64,000 bases of DNA from positions 1 to 64,000 of the forward strand of contig CAIXUZ010000062.1 of the NCBI GenBank assembly GCA_903922735.1, given 5' to 3'. A program made the translations under genes and the position numbers. The notes beneath the pieces were generated by a model. It was given only the letters and a program-made list of their open reading frames with translations, had not been told where the DNA came from and did not search any database. Of the stretch, positions 7,030 to 14,740 are shown in pieces; the stretch's first letter is position 1; the number at the start of each line of letters is the position of its first letter. This stretch comes from an uncultured Verrucomicrobia subdivision 3 bacterium (lineage in GTDB: Bacteria; Verrucomicrobiota; Verrucomicrobiia; Limisphaerales; UBA11358).

Positions 7030-8415
7030 TCATTTTACCTCATCGAGCAGATATTCTTCCAGCCGCGTATGCCGAATCACGTTGCGAACGGAATTGATGG
7101 GATTGATGAATTTCAGCGTAATCTCGCGCCGCTTCAGGTTTTTCTTGAAACGCAGCATCAGGCCGATGCCCGTGCTGTCCACAAACCTCACCCGCGACAG
7201 ATCAATCACGACGGTCGTGTCTGGCGCGGCTTGCGTCAGTTCGGATTCTGTGTATGCCCCCAGTTCGACCGCGTTGAGTGCCGTCACTTCGCCGCTCCAG
7301 CGGATGTGAAGCTCCTTTTGCTGCAGCCCGCTGGTGACCAACGGTGTCTTGGCCGAGCTTTCCATCATGATCCGCGCGCCGGTCACACTGGTCTGAATGT
7401 TGAAAAATTCATCCAGCTTCATCAGTTTCAGCGCCGCCTCCACCGGCGGCCGGGGCATGATCAGGAAAAAGTGATGGTCCAGCTCGCGGGCGCGCTTGCG
7501 CAGCCGGATAAGCACGCCAATGCCGGTGCTGTCCACAAACTGGGTGTTGCCCATGTCGAACATGACGTGGCCGTTTTCCACAGCCCGCTGCCATTCAGAC
7601 TTTGCCGACTGGGCTTCCGCCGCGCCGAGGCGGACGGGCGAGTGGATGAGAAAATTGCCGTAAGGATCGGGCAGCACATCGGCCTCCGGCCCCGGCAGCA
7701 CCGATTTCTTCATCCGCAGGCACCACCACTGCCGCAGGATGGCAAAGCCGAATTTCACCCGGTTATTCCAGTTGCCAGCCGGGCGGCGGCTGACCGTGCC
7801 GGTTAAAAAATCAAACGCGGTCCCCGCGCCAAGGACAAATGGCACGCCGGCCTCGCGATAGTTCATGTTGATCCATTTTTCCTGCTTGGGACAACCGAAC
7901 GAGACCAGCAGGATCTCCGGCCGCGCCTCGCGCAGCCGACGCAGGATGTCTGCGTGTTCCATCTCCAGCAGTGGCCGTTCGGGCGGCGCAAACGCGCCGA
8001 CCACTTGCAGGCGCGGATGCCGGGCGCGAATATTCGCCGCCACCGCCTCGTTTGCGCCGAGAAAATACACGCGCCAGTTTTTTGCCTCCGCGAGCATCAA
8101 CAACTCTGGAATGATACTGGGCACGGTGACGCTTTTCGGCAGCGGATTGCCCAGCAGGCTTGAAGACCGGACAATGAGCGCATCTTCCGCCAGCACGAGG
8201 TGGGCGTCAAACAGGATGCGCCGCAGTTCCACGTCCTGCTGCGCCGCGAGGAGAAAACCTACGCCCACCGTCGTGCCGTAATGCGGCCGGCCGGAGGCAA
8301 TCATGCCGGATATGATGTCCAGTGCCCCGGCCAGGGAGACGTTGTCAAACGGCACGCCGAGAATGGCAATCGGCGCGTGGTCGGCAGGTGATGCTGGGGA
8401 TGTTTCTGGCATCAT
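7030..8415 (-). CDS. GT26 (WecG/TagA/CpsF) glycosyltransferase fused to two STAS domains
   Basis: A 461-residue fusion. Residues about 15-215 match the WecG/TagA/CpsF glycosyltransferase fold: conserved SFGCPKQEKW (about 172-181), GAGTAFDFLTG (196-206), RRPAGNW, and RQWW before the domain end. GT26 enzymes add ManNAc(A)-type or related sugars to lipid-linked intermediates at the inner membrane. Residues about 258-352 and 366-461 are two STAS domains, each with the phosphoacceptor motif DSTGIG (295-300 and 413-418). In the N-terminal part the usual Thr-x-Asn reads TVG and the usual PDG reads AEDA, so Thr and Asp are retained but the context is changed. It is the last gene of a partner-switching operon, 49 nt after the response regulator. 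Inference: polysaccharide synthesis controlled by reversible STAS phosphorylation. Confidence 0.85.
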   Translation of the reverse strand: MMPETSPASPADHAPIAILGVPFDNVSLAGALDIISGMIASGRPHYGTTVGVGFLLAAQQDVELRRILFDAHLVLAEDALIVRSSSLLGNPLPKSVTVPSIIPELLMLAEAKNWRVYFLGANEAVAANIRARHPRLQVVGAFAPPERPLLEMEHADILRRLREARPEILLVSFGCPKQEKWINMNYREAGVPFVLGAGTAFDFLTGTVSRRPAGNWNNRVKFGFAILRQWWCLRMKKSVLPGPEADVLPDPYGNFLIHSPVRLGAAEAQSAKSEWQRAVENGHVMFDMGNTQFVDSTGIGVLIRLRKRARELDHHFFLIMPRPPVEAALKLMKLDEFFNIQTSVTGARIMMESSAKTPLVTSGLQQKELHIRWSGEVTALNAVELGAYTESELTQAAPDTTVVIDLSRVRFVDSTGIGLMLRFKKNLKRREITLKFINPINSVRNVIRHTRLEEYLLDEVK

Positions 8416-8464
8416 TCAAAAACTGTTAGCAGCCTGCCGGGCATTGTCCAAGTTAATAAAAAAA

Positions 8465-8854
8465 TCATTTCGCCGGCGATTCGAGGATTTTCCGCACTTC
8501 GCCAAGGAGCTGGTTCGGGCTGAAAGGCTTGGTCAGAAACAGTGCGGCCCCGGCCAGTTCGGCCTCGACCTTGGTGAGGGCGTGGCCCTTGGCGGAAAGC
8601 ACGACGACGGGAATGTCTTTCGTCGTCAGATTTTCTTTCAACTGCCGGAGCGCGCCGAGACCGTCGAGGTCGGGCATCATCACGTCCAGCACGATGAGCT
8701 GTGGTCGTGCGGTGGCGGCGGTGGCGAGCGCCTCCCGGCCGTCGCGGCAACTGACAATTTCGTAGCCGCCTTTCTTGAACGTCAGTTCGAGCAGGCGGAT
8801 CATGAAGATTTCGTCGTCGGCAATCAGGATTTTGGCGGGGCTGGTGGGGTTCAT
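8465..8854 (-). CDS. single-domain response regulator
   Basis: A 129-residue CheY-like receiver with no output domain. The acidic pair is in IADDE (13-14), the phospho-acceptor Asp57 is in LIVLDVMMPD, the switch Ser87 is in VVVLSAKG, and Lys109 is in LTKPF. The ATG at 8854 overlaps the stop of the upstream PP2C gene (ATGA), so its synthesis is probably coupled to it. Being in a STAS/PP2C operon, it probably links a histidine kinase elsewhere to the phosphatase or the STAS proteins by contact; no histidine kinase is encoded here. Confidence 0.92.
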   Translation of the reverse strand: MNPTSPAKILIADDEIFMIRLLELTFKKGGYEIVSCRDGREALATAATARPQLIVLDVMMPDLDGLGALRQLKENLTTKDIPVVVLSAKGHALTKVEAELAGAALFLTKPFSPNQLLGEVRKILESPAK

Positions 8855-10638
8855 GCAAGGTGGCGGATAAAAATTAACGTCTGGTCGTCGGTGGGCGGCG
8901 CGTGGTCGCAAAAATCTGCCAGCCGTCGGAGCAGAAAATGTTTTCCCGCGTGTGCGTCGCCAGTGTGGGCGGCGGCCTGGGTGAGCAGCTGGAGCAGTGT
9001 TTTTTCGCCGAGCATTTCCCCGGCGGCATTGCGCGTTTCGGTCAGGCCGTCCGTGTAAAGCAGGGCCGCCGCACCGGGCGGCAGGGGCGTTACCGTCTGC
9101 GGGTATTTGACGTCCTGCTCGATGCCCAGCGGAAAGCCGGACTGGCCGGGCGCGTTGGCCTGCGCCGCACCGGGCTGCCACACGAGCAGCGGACAATGAC
9201 CGGCGCTGGCGGAAATGATTTCCTGCCGTTGCGGGTTGAGATAAGCGACTTTTGCCGTGGCGAACATATCCACGCGCGACAAGTCGGAATACAGCGTGCG
9301 GTTGGCCGAGCCAAGCAGCTCGCCGGGCTTTGAAAACAACTGGGGCATTGAACGGATGGTGCTGCGCAGCACCGCCGCGAACAGCGCCGCCGGCACGCCC
9401 TTGCCCATCACGTCGGCAATGACCAGCAGCACCGTGCCGTCGGTGGTGGAAATGAGGTCGTAAAAATCCCCGCCCACCTGCAATGCGCTCTGGCACGCCG
9501 CCGACAACTCGAACGGCCGGCAGGCGGGAACCGTTTCCGGCAGTAGCGAGCGCTGGATTTCCGCGGCGATTTCCAGTTCGCGCCGCGTCACATGCGTGGC
9601 GGTGCGTTCGTTGAGCAGCCGGGCATTGACGATTTGAATCGCCAGAAAATCAATGAAGGTGTGCAGCAGGTTCACCTGCGCGGCGGTGAACGGCTTGTCC
9701 GCCGCGAACCGGCCCAGCGCCGCCGTGCCCACCAGCTGGTCCGCCACGACAAAGGCGTGGCAGATGCCATTGCCCACCGGCATGACCGCGCGGAGCGGGT
9801 CATCCTTGTCCAGCGGCTCTGTGGGATCAAACCAGATGTCCTGACGGTTGCGCGCCGAGCCGACTTCCACGGAGGATAAATCACCCGCCAGCTCGACTGG
9901 CGGCAAAATCAGCCGGCCCGGCTCCGGCAGCACCAGGAGGGTTTCCAGTCTTTTGCCATCGGCGGAAAGCAGCCGCAACACGGCGGAATCCGCCTCGGCA
10001 ATCTGCATCAGGTCGCGCAGCAGCCGCCGTGAAAAATCCTTCACGTCCGTGTGCGCGCCGAGTTCCGCGCTGTAACGGAACATCGCTACCAGACTTTCGT
10101 AGCTCGACGCCAGTTCAGCCGTCATGTCGGTCAATGCCGCCTCGGCCTCGGCTAGCCGGGCCTGCAACCGGTCCGCGTCCGGCAATGATTCTTTCTCCGC
10201 CGCCGGCCGCGCCCGGCGCATCACCAAGACATTCTGGCCGGAATGACGCAGGTAAGTGACGCTGTCGGTCAGTGATTTGATGAGAAACAAACCGCGGCCG
10301 CTTTCCGACTCCAGGTCTGGCAATTTGACTTCACTGGGCCAGTCAAAACCCGGCGTATGGTCGGTGATGCGCGCTTCGACTTCGCGTTCACCGCAGGAGA
10401 TTTCTATTTCGATCGGCAGTGGGTGCGAACCCGCAACGGTATATTTTACCGCGTTGTTCCCGGCCTCGACGAGCGCCAGTTCCCAAGCGCCAAGTTCGGC
10501 TTCGGGCAGACTTTTCTCCGCCAGCCACTCGCGCAACTGCAGTGTGGCGTTACGGACGGCGGTGAATTCGCAGGGTATTTCAATCCGGAGGGAACTCCGA
10601 AAATCGCGGCGCAGGGTGCTGATGGAGTTGGAATTCAA
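8851..10638 (-). CDS. anti-sigma-type kinase, GAF and PP2C/SpoIIE phosphatase in one protein
   Basis: A 595-residue regulator of the partner-switching class. Residues 20-140 are an RsbW/SpoIIAB-like HATPase (N-box EAGNNAVKY at 58-66, G1 DHTPGF at 93-98, G2 SGRGLFL at 113-119). Residues about 150-185 form a coiled coil, 195-345 a GAF domain, and 375-593 a SpoIIE-type PP2C phosphatase with metal ligands in GGDFYD (389-394), DVMGKG (409-414), YTDGLTE (528-534) and TDDQT (583-587). The kinase-like and phosphatase domains normally act in opposite directions on STAS proteins and are usually separate polypeptides. The start is a TTG at 10638 overlapping the STAS gene stop (TTGA). Its likely substrates are the three STAS domains encoded in the same operon. 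Confidence 0.92.
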   Translation of the reverse strand: MNSNSISTLRRDFRSSLRIEIPCEFTAVRNATLQLREWLAEKSLPEAELGAWELALVEAGNNAVKYTVAGSHPLPIEIEISCGEREVEARITDHTPGFDWPSEVKLPDLESESGRGLFLIKSLTDSVTYLRHSGQNVLVMRRARPAAEKESLPDADRLQARLAEAEAALTDMTAELASSYESLVAMFRYSAELGAHTDVKDFSRRLLRDLMQIAEADSAVLRLLSADGKRLETLLVLPEPGRLILPPVELAGDLSSVEVGSARNRQDIWFDPTEPLDKDDPLRAVMPVGNGICHAFVVADQLVGTAALGRFAADKPFTAAQVNLLHTFIDFLAIQIVNARLLNERTATHVTRRELEIAAEIQRSLLPETVPACRPFELSAACQSALQVGGDFYDLISTTDGTVLLVIADVMGKGVPAALFAAVLRSTIRSMPQLFSKPGELLGSANRTLYSDLSRVDMFATAKVAYLNPQRQEIISASAGHCPLLVWQPGAAQANAPGQSGFPLGIEQDVKYPQTVTPLPPGAAALLYTDGLTETRNAAGEMLGEKTLLQLLTQAAAHTGDAHAGKHFLLRRLADFCDHAPPTDDQTLIFIRHLA

Positions 10639-10934
10639 GGTGCGAACTCAAAGATTTTGTCAAGGTGCAGCCGTTCGAGCAACTGGCGCACGAGCGGCAA
10701 CGGCTGCCGTAATCGCACCCTGCCGCCTTGCGGCGCGATCCATTTGTGGATGCAGATCAACGCGCCCAGCCCGTCGCTGTCAAGGAAACGGATTGTCGCG
10801 CAGTCAATTTCCACTACCCGGCACGCGTCCGTCAGGTGCGGTTTGATGAGCTGCTTGAACTCCGCGCCGTTGCCGGCGCTCAATCGCTCCAACTCGGTCA
10901 CGCGCACATATTCGTTGTCCACCAGGATGTTCAT
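10635..10934 (-). CDS. STAS-domain anti-sigma factor antagonist
   Basis: A 99-residue SpoIIAA/RsbV-like protein when started at the ATG at 10934 (an upstream in-frame start would add seven residues). The phosphoacceptor Ser53 is in LDSDGLG. In the partner-switch mechanism the unphosphorylated form binds the HATPase kinase, and phosphorylation releases it. It is the first gene of the four-gene minus-strand operon and overlaps the kinase/phosphatase gene by 4 nt. No sigma factor gene is visible in the operon. Confidence 0.9.
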   Translation of the reverse strand: MNILVDNEYVRVTELERLSAGNGAEFKQLIKPHLTDACRVVEIDCATIRFLDSDGLGALICIHKWIAPQGGRVRLRQPLPLVRQLLERLHLDKIFEFAP

Positions 10935-10941
10935 CAGAAAA

Positions 10942-10971
10942 TGATTACAAAACACGGACCGGCCGGGTCAA
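10942..10971 (-). promoter_or_regulatory. possible promoter of the partner-switching operon
   Basis: On the minus strand TTGACC (10971-10966) and TAATCA (10947-10942) are 18 nt apart, just upstream of the STAS gene start at 10934. The -35 is good, the -10 poor, and the implied leader is very short, so support is weak. Confidence 0.28.
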
Positions 10972-11121
10972 ATCCCGAATCTGCCGGATGTTTCTAGGTG
11001 CGATTCTAGTTTGGCTTCAGCTATTTGGGAAGAACGCAAACGCATCTTCCGCCAGGCCTCCGGGGCCGGCAGCGGGCTTTCATCAGTTGCGGGCGGCGGC
11101 GGGGAAAGCTACTGTTGCCGC

Positions 11122-12840
11122 GTGCCGGGAATTTTCAACCAAATAAAATCTTCGCCGCTGCTGTTGTTGCTGCGAATGAACGCCTTTCATGGCTGGCGCC
11201 GGCTGCTGGCGGTGCGTGAACAGTCGCGGTTGCTCACCGGCATCATCGGGATTTTTATCGCCGGCTATCTGGCGCTGGCGTTCGAGCTGTTTTATCACGG
11301 GATGAAGTTTGTCGCCAAGTTTCCCGGGCTCGGTGCGGTGCTGACGGAACGGCTGCTCTACACGCTCTTCGCCTTTTTGTTCGCATTGCTGCTGCTGAGC
11401 AATCTGGTGATCGCCTACACCAATCTTTTCCGCAACCGGGAGACGGCGTTTCTGCTGACCTTGCCGGTTTCCAACCGGACGATTTTTCAGTGGAAATTCA
11501 TCGAGTCCATGGTTCTGGCGTCGTGGGCGTTTTTGTTTCTGATTGCGCCGCTGCTGGCGGCGTTCGGGCTGGTGCGTGGTGTGCCGTGGCATTTTTACCC
11601 GCTGACGGTATTGTTGATCGGGCTGTTCATCATTTTGCCCGGCGTATTCGGCGCGGCGCTGGCGATTGCAATCGGGCGACATTTGGACCGGAAGAGTTTT
11701 CAAATTCTCATCTTGTTATTGGCGGTGACGCTGCTGGCATTTGTCGCCTTTTGGTGGAAGGCGAATCCCGTGGACGACACTTTGCTCGACCAGCGCACGC
11801 TGGAGGCGCTCGACAAACTCCTCGCCAAGACGCGTTTCACGATGTTTCCGTTCCTGCCCAGCTACTGGCTCTCGGCCTCGGTGCTGCAATGGGCGGAAGG
11901 CATCACGCGGGATGCGGTGTTTTTTGCGGGGGTATTGTTGAGCAATACGCTGTTTTTCGGCGCAATCGCGTTCACGCGGTTTGGAAATATTTTTTACGAC
12001 ACTGCCTCCGCGGTGCAAAGCCGGTCGGGCGGAATGTTCAAGTTGAATTTCCTTCGCGCGGCAAAAAGCGACCCGGCCCGGCCCGGCTTTCTGGAAAAAG
12101 CATTTGAAAAAATACCCTGGCTCGCGCCGGACACCCGCGCGCTGGCCGTGAAAGATCTGCGGATGTTCTGGCGCGACACCACGCAATGGGGCCAGTCCGT
12201 CATGTTCTTCGGCCTGCTTGGCGCCTACATCATCAACCTCCGCAACTTTACGCACCAGCTCACGAGTCCGTTCTGGATTCACGCCGTCGCGTTCCTGAAC
12301 CTCGGCGCGTGCGCGTTCAACCTCGCCTCTTTGACCACGCGCTTTGTGTTTCCGCAATTTTCCCTCGAGGGCCGGCGGCTGTGGATTGTCGGCCTGTCGC
12401 CCATGGGCTTGGCGCGTATCGTCAAAACCAAATACTGGCTCGCCAGCGCCTTGTCGCTGGCCATCACGCTCGGCCTTGTCACGCTGTCGTGTTATCTCCT
12501 GAAAATGTCCTGGCCCGAAGTCGTGTTTTTTGGCGCGGTGGTGGCGGTAATGACCTTCGCGCTGAACGGACTCTCAGTCGGACTCGGTGTGCTGTATCCC
12601 AACGTCAGGGAAACCAACCCGAACAAAATCGTCAGCGGCTTTGGCGGCACCCTGTGCTTTGTCTTGAGCACCGTTTACATCATCGCCTCGCTCGCCTTGC
12701 TCATTACGGGCGTCGTCGGCCTCCAGCGGAACGCCGGCTGGGCGTTCGCGAGCATCGCCGGATTTGGCGGGTTATCGTTCGTGGTCGGCTGGCTGCCGAT
12801 GAAATGGGGGCTGAAGCACCTGAAGCATTTTGAAGCGTAG
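11122..12840 (+). CDS. polytopic membrane protein resembling ABC-2 type exporter permeases
   Basis: About 572 residues from the GTG at 11122; an upstream frame and an ATG at 11176 are also open, so the start is uncertain. It has roughly twelve hydrophobic segments arranged as two halves, with a soluble central stretch (about residues 290-370 of the protein). Features such as NLFRNRETAFLLTLPVSNRTIFQWKF early on and VKDLRMFWRDTTQWGQ at the middle are typical of large ABC-2-like permeases of putative exporters. No ABC ATPase gene is adjacent; upstream is the divergent partner-switch operon, downstream the convergent coaB with no intergenic space. The substrate is unknown. Confidence 0.7.
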   Translation: MPGIFNQIKSSPLLLLLRMNAFHGWRRLLAVREQSRLLTGIIGIFIAGYLALAFELFYHGMKFVAKFPGLGAVLTERLLYTLFAFLFALLLLSNLVIAYTNLFRNRETAFLLTLPVSNRTIFQWKFIESMVLASWAFLFLIAPLLAAFGLVRGVPWHFYPLTVLLIGLFIILPGVFGAALAIAIGRHLDRKSFQILILLLAVTLLAFVAFWWKANPVDDTLLDQRTLEALDKLLAKTRFTMFPFLPSYWLSASVLQWAEGITRDAVFFAGVLLSNTLFFGAIAFTRFGNIFYDTASAVQSRSGGMFKLNFLRAAKSDPARPGFLEKAFEKIPWLAPDTRALAVKDLRMFWRDTTQWGQSVMFFGLLGAYIINLRNFTHQLTSPFWIHAVAFLNLGACAFNLASLTTRFVFPQFSLEGRRLWIVGLSPMGLARIVKTKYWLASALSLAITLGLVTLSCYLLKMSWPEVVFFGAVVAVMTFALNGLSVGLGVLYPNVRETNPNKIVSGFGGTLCFVLSTVYIIASLALLITGVVGLQRNAGWAFASIAGFGGLSFVVGWLPMKWGLKHLKHFEA

Positions 12841-13485
12841 TCAGATTGATTCCAGGGCTGAAAATAATTTTGCGGCTGACGAAAAATGTTTCTTCTGGCC
12901 GCCGGCTAGCACCAGATTAAAACCTTTCCCGTAAGCCGGACCGTTGGCCACGCAGGCATCCGTCGCGCAATCCGCCATTTGTTTTTCCGCCGCCCGCAAC
13001 ACGTCCGCGCGTCCGCCGTTCGCTTCATATTTCCAGCCGATGATTTTTGCCCTCGAAAACCAGCCGCGCAATTCCGCGATGATTTTCGGCGTGGGCAGCA
13101 GTTCCACCAGCAGGTTGCCCTGCCGCGTCGGGATTTTTTTGTTTTTTTTGAGCGCGGTGAATTCGCCCGTCTTGGTTTCCGCGAAGATTGTTCCGAAGGC
13201 AAAATCGCTTACCGCCGCCGCGTGGAAAACGGCATCCACCTTTTTCCTGGAAAAAGATTTCAGCTTCGCCCGTAAATCCGCCGTGGTGGAAAAGGTTTTC
13301 ACCGTTTGCGCCCGTCGTTCGCCCGCGTAAGTCGCCGATTCGCTGATGAGCAAAGCGACCTTGTGACCGCGAGCGGTGAAAAAATTGGCCAACTCCGTGC
13401 CCAGCCGGCCCGTGGAAAAATTCGTGAGCCGGCGCACGTCGTCCAGCCGCTCGATGGTCGGTCCGGCGGTCACGATGCAATTCAT
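12841..13485 (-). CDS. coaB: phosphopantothenate-cysteine ligase domain protein (CoaB-like, stand-alone)
   Basis: A 214-residue protein from the ATG at 13485; the 120 nt of open frame upstream read as repeat sequence. It matches the CoaB half of the bifunctional CoaBC protein: TAGPTIERLDDVRR at the nucleotide-binding N-terminus, NFSTGRLG, AAVSDF (mobile flap region), KKKIPT-like motif and a C-terminal VANGPAYGKGFN segment. CoaB joins 4'-phosphopantothenate to cysteine in coenzyme A synthesis. There is no CoaC flavoprotein decarboxylase domain, so a separate CoaC must exist elsewhere. Its stop codon directly abuts the stop of the convergent membrane-protein gene. Confidence 0.85.
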   Translation of the reverse strand: MNCIVTAGPTIERLDDVRRLTNFSTGRLGTELANFFTARGHKVALLISESATYAGERRAQTVKTFSTTADLRAKLKSFSRKKVDAVFHAAAVSDFAFGTIFAETKTGEFTALKKNKKIPTRQGNLLVELLPTPKIIAELRGWFSRAKIIGWKYEANGGRADVLRAAEKQMADCATDACVANGPAYGKGFNLVLAGGQKKHFSSAAKLFSALESI

Positions 13486-13549
13486 GGCTGCAGCATACGC
13501 CGGGACCGGCGGCAGGAAAAGCCAGTTAATCCTAGAAACCGCAGTTGAA

Positions 13550-13715
13550 TTGCCACAAAAAAGCGCAAACGGCGCAAAGAGATTGCCGCTGACGCGGTTT
13601 CTCATTGAGAAAATGACTCACCCGCGGGGTGAATAAAACTCAAGTCTCCAAACGCAATCCGGCGGTTTTTTTGTGCCTTTTGTGCCTCTTCGCGGCCATC
13701 CGATTGCGGGATTTC
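13550..13715. repeat. degenerate inverted intergenic repeat (CACAAAAAAGCGCAAA type)
   Basis: Two diverged copies of the same word-like sequence face each other: GCCACAAAAAAGCGCAAACGG with GCGCAAAGA at 13550-13581, and on the other strand a GCCGCGAAGAGGCACAAAAGG-like copy from about 13665-13700. The 264 nt between coaB and the small gene at 13750 hold nothing else that I can recognise, apart from a short hairpin TCACCC-GCG-GGGTGA at 13618-13632. Confidence 0.45.
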
Positions 13716-13749
13716 GGTTAATGAGCTCGGCGATGCGGTGCGAAGTGAA

Positions 13750-13887
13750 TCAATTACCGGTGTCGTGCGGACGGTTTAGTAACCACATCAAAGCCACCAT
13801 GATAATTATCATGATTCCGCCAAAAAAAAGGACGAAGAATCGCATCTGTTTCTGATGCGCCGTGCGGGTTGGCTTGCGTTTCCTCAC
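13750..13887 (-). CDS. small single-pass membrane protein (unknown)
   Basis: From the GTG at 13887 this is a 45-residue protein: a basic N-terminus (RKRKPTRTAHQKQ) followed by one very hydrophobic segment of about 20 residues and a short polar tail (NRPHDTGN). This positive-inside topology is what a real small membrane protein looks like, and an AAGG stretch lies about 9 nt before the GTG. The frame is open further upstream to 13962. It lies 43 nt beyond the start of the convergently oriented DUF554 gene's end region. No function can be given. Confidence 0.4.
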   Translation of the reverse strand: MRKRKPTRTAHQKQMRFFVLFFGGIMIIIMVALMWLLNRPHDTGN

Positions 13888-13930
13888 GGCGGATGACCTT
13901 ACAGTTTCCCCAGCGAAACTCAATTGAAAA

Positions 13931-14653
13931 CTACCCGATAAACCACGCCAAAACGGGCGCAACCATCAATGCTGGCAGATAATTGGCCAGCTCCACGCGC
14001 CGCCCGCTCAGAATTACCAGCGAGATAGCGCACATCACCAGGCCGGCGGCAGCGTTGACTGGCTCTACTAGGTGGTGTCCCGCCAGCCCGGGCAGCGCAA
14101 ACAGGTTCACGGCGGTGGCGATGGCGGTTAAAAAAATGAAGACCGGCAGCGCGGCCAATGCCACGGGCCAGCGAAATAATCCAACAAAGCTGGCCATCGC
14201 CATCCCGTCCATTACCGCTTTCAGCGCCAGCGGATAATAGTAGCCCGTCAATCCGTCTGTGACCGCGCCCAGAATTCCCAGCGGTGCCGCACAAAACAAA
14301 ACCGTCGCCGCCGTGAAACCATCCATTGGCTTGCCGGGCGGACTTTTCTGAGCGGCCGCCAGCCGTTCGGACGCACGGCGGCCCAGCCAATTTGACATTT
14401 TTTGCAATTGTAGCAACCGGCCCAGCAGGTGGCCCAGAAACACCGCGAGGAGCGCGAGGAACAGTTGCCATAAAACCGTCTTGGCCGGGCCGCCGATATT
14501 TTGCCAGACCAGCCGGAGTCCAAAAAAAACCGTGAGCGCCCCCAGCGCCGACTTGGCAAAATTCTGGGTGCGGGCTGAAAACGGCTCGCGCCACCCGAGG
14601 GCGGCGAGCGCGCCGAGCAGGATGCCGAGGGCGTTGAGAAAAGCGCCGATCAT
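13931..14653 (-). CDS. DUF554 membrane protein (YdfK/YqgA family)
   Basis: A 240-residue protein with about seven membrane segments. The DUF554 signature is clear: FCAAPLGILGAVTDGL followed by LALKAVMDGMAMASF, and the N-terminal GALTVFFGLRL. Family members are predicted transporters or permeases of unknown substrate. It is divergent from the AmpG-like gene starting at 14741, so the 87-nt gap must hold both promoters. ATG start at 14653. Confidence 0.88.
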   Translation of the reverse strand: MIGAFLNALGILLGALAALGWREPFSARTQNFAKSALGALTVFFGLRLVWQNIGGPAKTVLWQLFLALLAVFLGHLLGRLLQLQKMSNWLGRRASERLAAAQKSPPGKPMDGFTAATVLFCAAPLGILGAVTDGLTGYYYPLALKAVMDGMAMASFVGLFRWPVALAALPVFIFLTAIATAVNLFALPGLAGHHLVEPVNAAAGLVMCAISLVILSGRRVELANYLPALMVAPVLAWFIG

Positions 14654-14740
14654 CGGCCCATTGTGCCGCGCCGCGCCGCGAATGAAACGAAGAAAAGTTT
14701 TCCTTCGCCCGCCATCCGCCTTAAAGTTCGCGTTGCTGAA

